The position numbers and the translations under genes are program-made. DNA of 21,105 nt from BS750m-G77 sp043797735 (GTDB lineage: Bacteria; Omnitrophota; Gorgyraeia; Gygaellales; Profunditerraquicolaceae): NCBI GenBank assembly GCA_043797735.1, contig JAZDPH010000026.1, forward strand, positions 1-21,105, in the 5' to 3' direction. Position 1 is the first letter of the stretch; the number at the start of each line of letters is the position of its first letter. Below, in pieces: positions 20,050-21,105 of the stretch. The notes below the pieces were generated by a model that did no database searches, had not been told where the DNA came from, and saw only the letters and a program-made list of their open reading frames with translations.

Positions 20050-20901
20050 ATGTTGATATTAATAGTTTTGCTTTTAGCGGTTGCCGCCTACCTGGCGCTT
20101 TATCAATTCAGGCCGGAGGTATTCGGTATTGAAGAGAGCCATCTTCCTAAAGATGCGCTTTATGAAGGAGAGGGACAGAAGGGCATGATGAAAAAATTTG
20201 AAGGCCATATCCCTATTCCCTTTATATCGGGGCTTAAGAGGAAGTTGGTAAAAGCGGGCTTTCCTATTGGCGTTATAGAGTTTCTTGCCTTTAAAATATT
20301 ATCCCTGATCATTATTCCGGTTGCCGCCTTTATCCTGCTGGGGAAGAATTTTTCTCCGCTTCCGCTTTTTACTATTTCTTTAGCAGCAGGGTTTTTACTG
20401 CCGGAGATATGGTTGAGCGGCCGGATAAAGAAAAGGCAGCATCGGATAAGGCGCGACCTGCCGAACGCGATTGACCTCTTAAACCTTTGCGTCAGCGGAG
20501 GCCTTGATTTTATGCTGGCGGTAAATACAATCACCAGGGAGCTAAAGCCCTGCGAAGTGACGCGGGAGCTCTCAGAGGTTTACCGCCAGACCCAGATGGG
20601 CAAGACGCGCCGGCAGGCCCTTAAGGATTTGGCGCTGCGCCTTGATATGCCGGAGATCCATTCATTCGTGCGCATGCTTATCCAGGCCGACCGCATGGGC
20701 ACTCCCTTAGCCGATGCCTTGAATCTTCAGGCAGAGGAGATGAGGGTAAGAAGGTTTCAGCAGGGCGAGGCAATGGCGCTGAAGGCGCCGATAAAACTGC
20801 TCTTTCCTCTTTTTGTATTTATTTTACCAGTAGTTTTAATTATCGTAGGCGGTCCGATTTTACTGCAATTTATGCGCGGGGGGGCAAACTTTGGTTTTTA
20901 A
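20050..20901 (+). CDS. tadC: Tad pilus inner-membrane protein TadC
   Basis: A 283-residue partner of TadB. An N-terminal membrane segment (about 1-18), a region with two more helices (about 76-125), and the T2SSF domain (about 130-245) with DLPNAIDLLNLCVSGGLDF and MGTPLADALNLQAEEMR are visible. A C-terminal membrane helix ends the protein (about 250-278). GGAGG precedes the start 22 bases below tadB. TadB and TadC interact to form the platform complex. Confidence 0.93.
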   Translation: MLILIVLLLAVAAYLALYQFRPEVFGIEESHLPKDALYEGEGQKGMMKKFEGHIPIPFISGLKRKLVKAGFPIGVIEFLAFKILSLIIIPVAAFILLGKNFSPLPLFTISLAAGFLLPEIWLSGRIKKRQHRIRRDLPNAIDLLNLCVSGGLDFMLAVNTITRELKPCEVTRELSEVYRQTQMGKTRRQALKDLALRLDMPEIHSFVRMLIQADRMGTPLADALNLQAEEMRVRRFQQGEAMALKAPIKLLFPLFVFILPVVLIIVGGPILLQFMRGGANFGF

Positions 20902-20917
20902 CGGGGGGCTCTATACA

Positions 20918-21079
20918 ATGAAGAATAAGGCGCAGAGCACAGTAGAATATTTTATCCTCTTCAGCGTAATTACCCTCTTGACTATTCTCTCCCTGAGCAC
21001 ATTTTTCCCGAGGATACAAGAGGCATTGCAGGGCAAGGACGGGTATTTTCAAAAAGCGGCAGGGGAGATAACAAAATGA
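20918..21079 (+). CDS. Flp-like pilin 4 or minor pseudopilin
   Basis: A 53-residue protein from the ATG at 20918; a GTG 27 bases earlier would overlap the tadC end and is less likely. MKNKA precedes QSTVEYFILFSVITLLT, giving Ala at -1 and Glu at +5 as in pilins 1-3. The hydrophobic helix is followed by a short tail containing FPRIQEALQGKDGYF. The length is like a canonical Flp. It begins 16 bases after tadC, and its stop overlaps the next start by ATGA, so the following gene is translationally coupled. Confidence 0.82.
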   Translation: MKNKAQSTVEYFILFSVITLLTILSLSTFFPRIQEALQGKDGYFQKAAGEITK

Positions 21080-21105
21080 TTATAAGAAAGAGATTAAACA
21101 GGATA
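21076..21105 (+). CDS. Start of the next pilus-locus gene, truncated
   Basis: An ATG at 21076 overlaps the TGA of the previous gene. GGGGAG at 21062-21067 is a plausible ribosome site. Only MIIRKRLNRI is encoded before the window ends. A basic start of this kind is typical of TadE/TadG-type pseudopilins, but ten residues are too few to identify it. Confidence 0.5.
   Translation, partial: MIIRKRLNRI

Overview
The window reads as a chromosome fragment of a Gram-negative bacterium. It encodes an outer-membrane secretin with a signal peptide, a lipoprotein, a TonB-type C-terminal domain, an ArnT-like lipid-linked sugar transferase and an almost complete Tad/Flp pilus locus. Gene style and content (low-identity, mixed GC, many short inverted-repeat elements of the GTCATTGCGAG type, fused Tad components) remind me of the Omnitrophota and neighbouring PVC-like or deltaproteobacterial lineages. 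That taxonomic placement is inference from general familiarity, not from any search.

Left part, 1-2300, is accessory DNA: the 3' end of an AbiEii-like nucleotidyltransferase toxin, a minus-strand helix-turn-helix fragment resembling the C-terminus of a recombinase, and a complete class II Fic AMP-transferase. From 2300 to 5800 a sigma70-like promoter leads into MscS channel, NodB-type deacetylase, ArnT-like glycosyltransferase and tRNA-Leu(GAG), closed by a strong bidirectional terminator. On the minus strand, 9468 down to 5809 is a three-gene signalling operon: FIST sensor protein, GAF histidine kinase and a receiver-GGDEF response regulator. A divergent region at 9489-9553 holds two back-to-back promoters whose -35 boxes are the two arms of one palindrome; the rightward one serves tRNA-Glu(CTC).

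Right part, 9714 to the end, is the Tad/Flp pilus locus: PPIase lipoprotein, CpaB, a CpaC/RcpA secretin carrying an extra TonB C-terminal domain, a single polypeptide joining a TadZ/CpaE-like ParA ATPase to the TadA/CpaF motor ATPase, a DUF192 protein, an HTH plus transposase-like protein behind a near-perfect promoter with two palindromes, then three Flp-type pilins, TadB, TadC, a fourth pilin-like protein and the first codons of another gene. Three GTCATTGCGAG inverted-repeat elements separate the blocks.

The most striking element is in the 525-base gap before the first pilin: a promoter followed by what I read as a class I cyclic-di-GMP (GEMM-I) riboswitch. The three ligand-contact positions known from the Vibrio Vc2 aptamer are present, and a T-tailed hairpin can compete with its P1 stem or ligand core. 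This suggests that pilin synthesis is switched by c-di-GMP, and the same window encodes a GGDEF response regulator that could make or sense it. The TadZ-TadA fusion, secretin-TonB fusion and c-di-GMP RNA control together make this an unusual Tad system.
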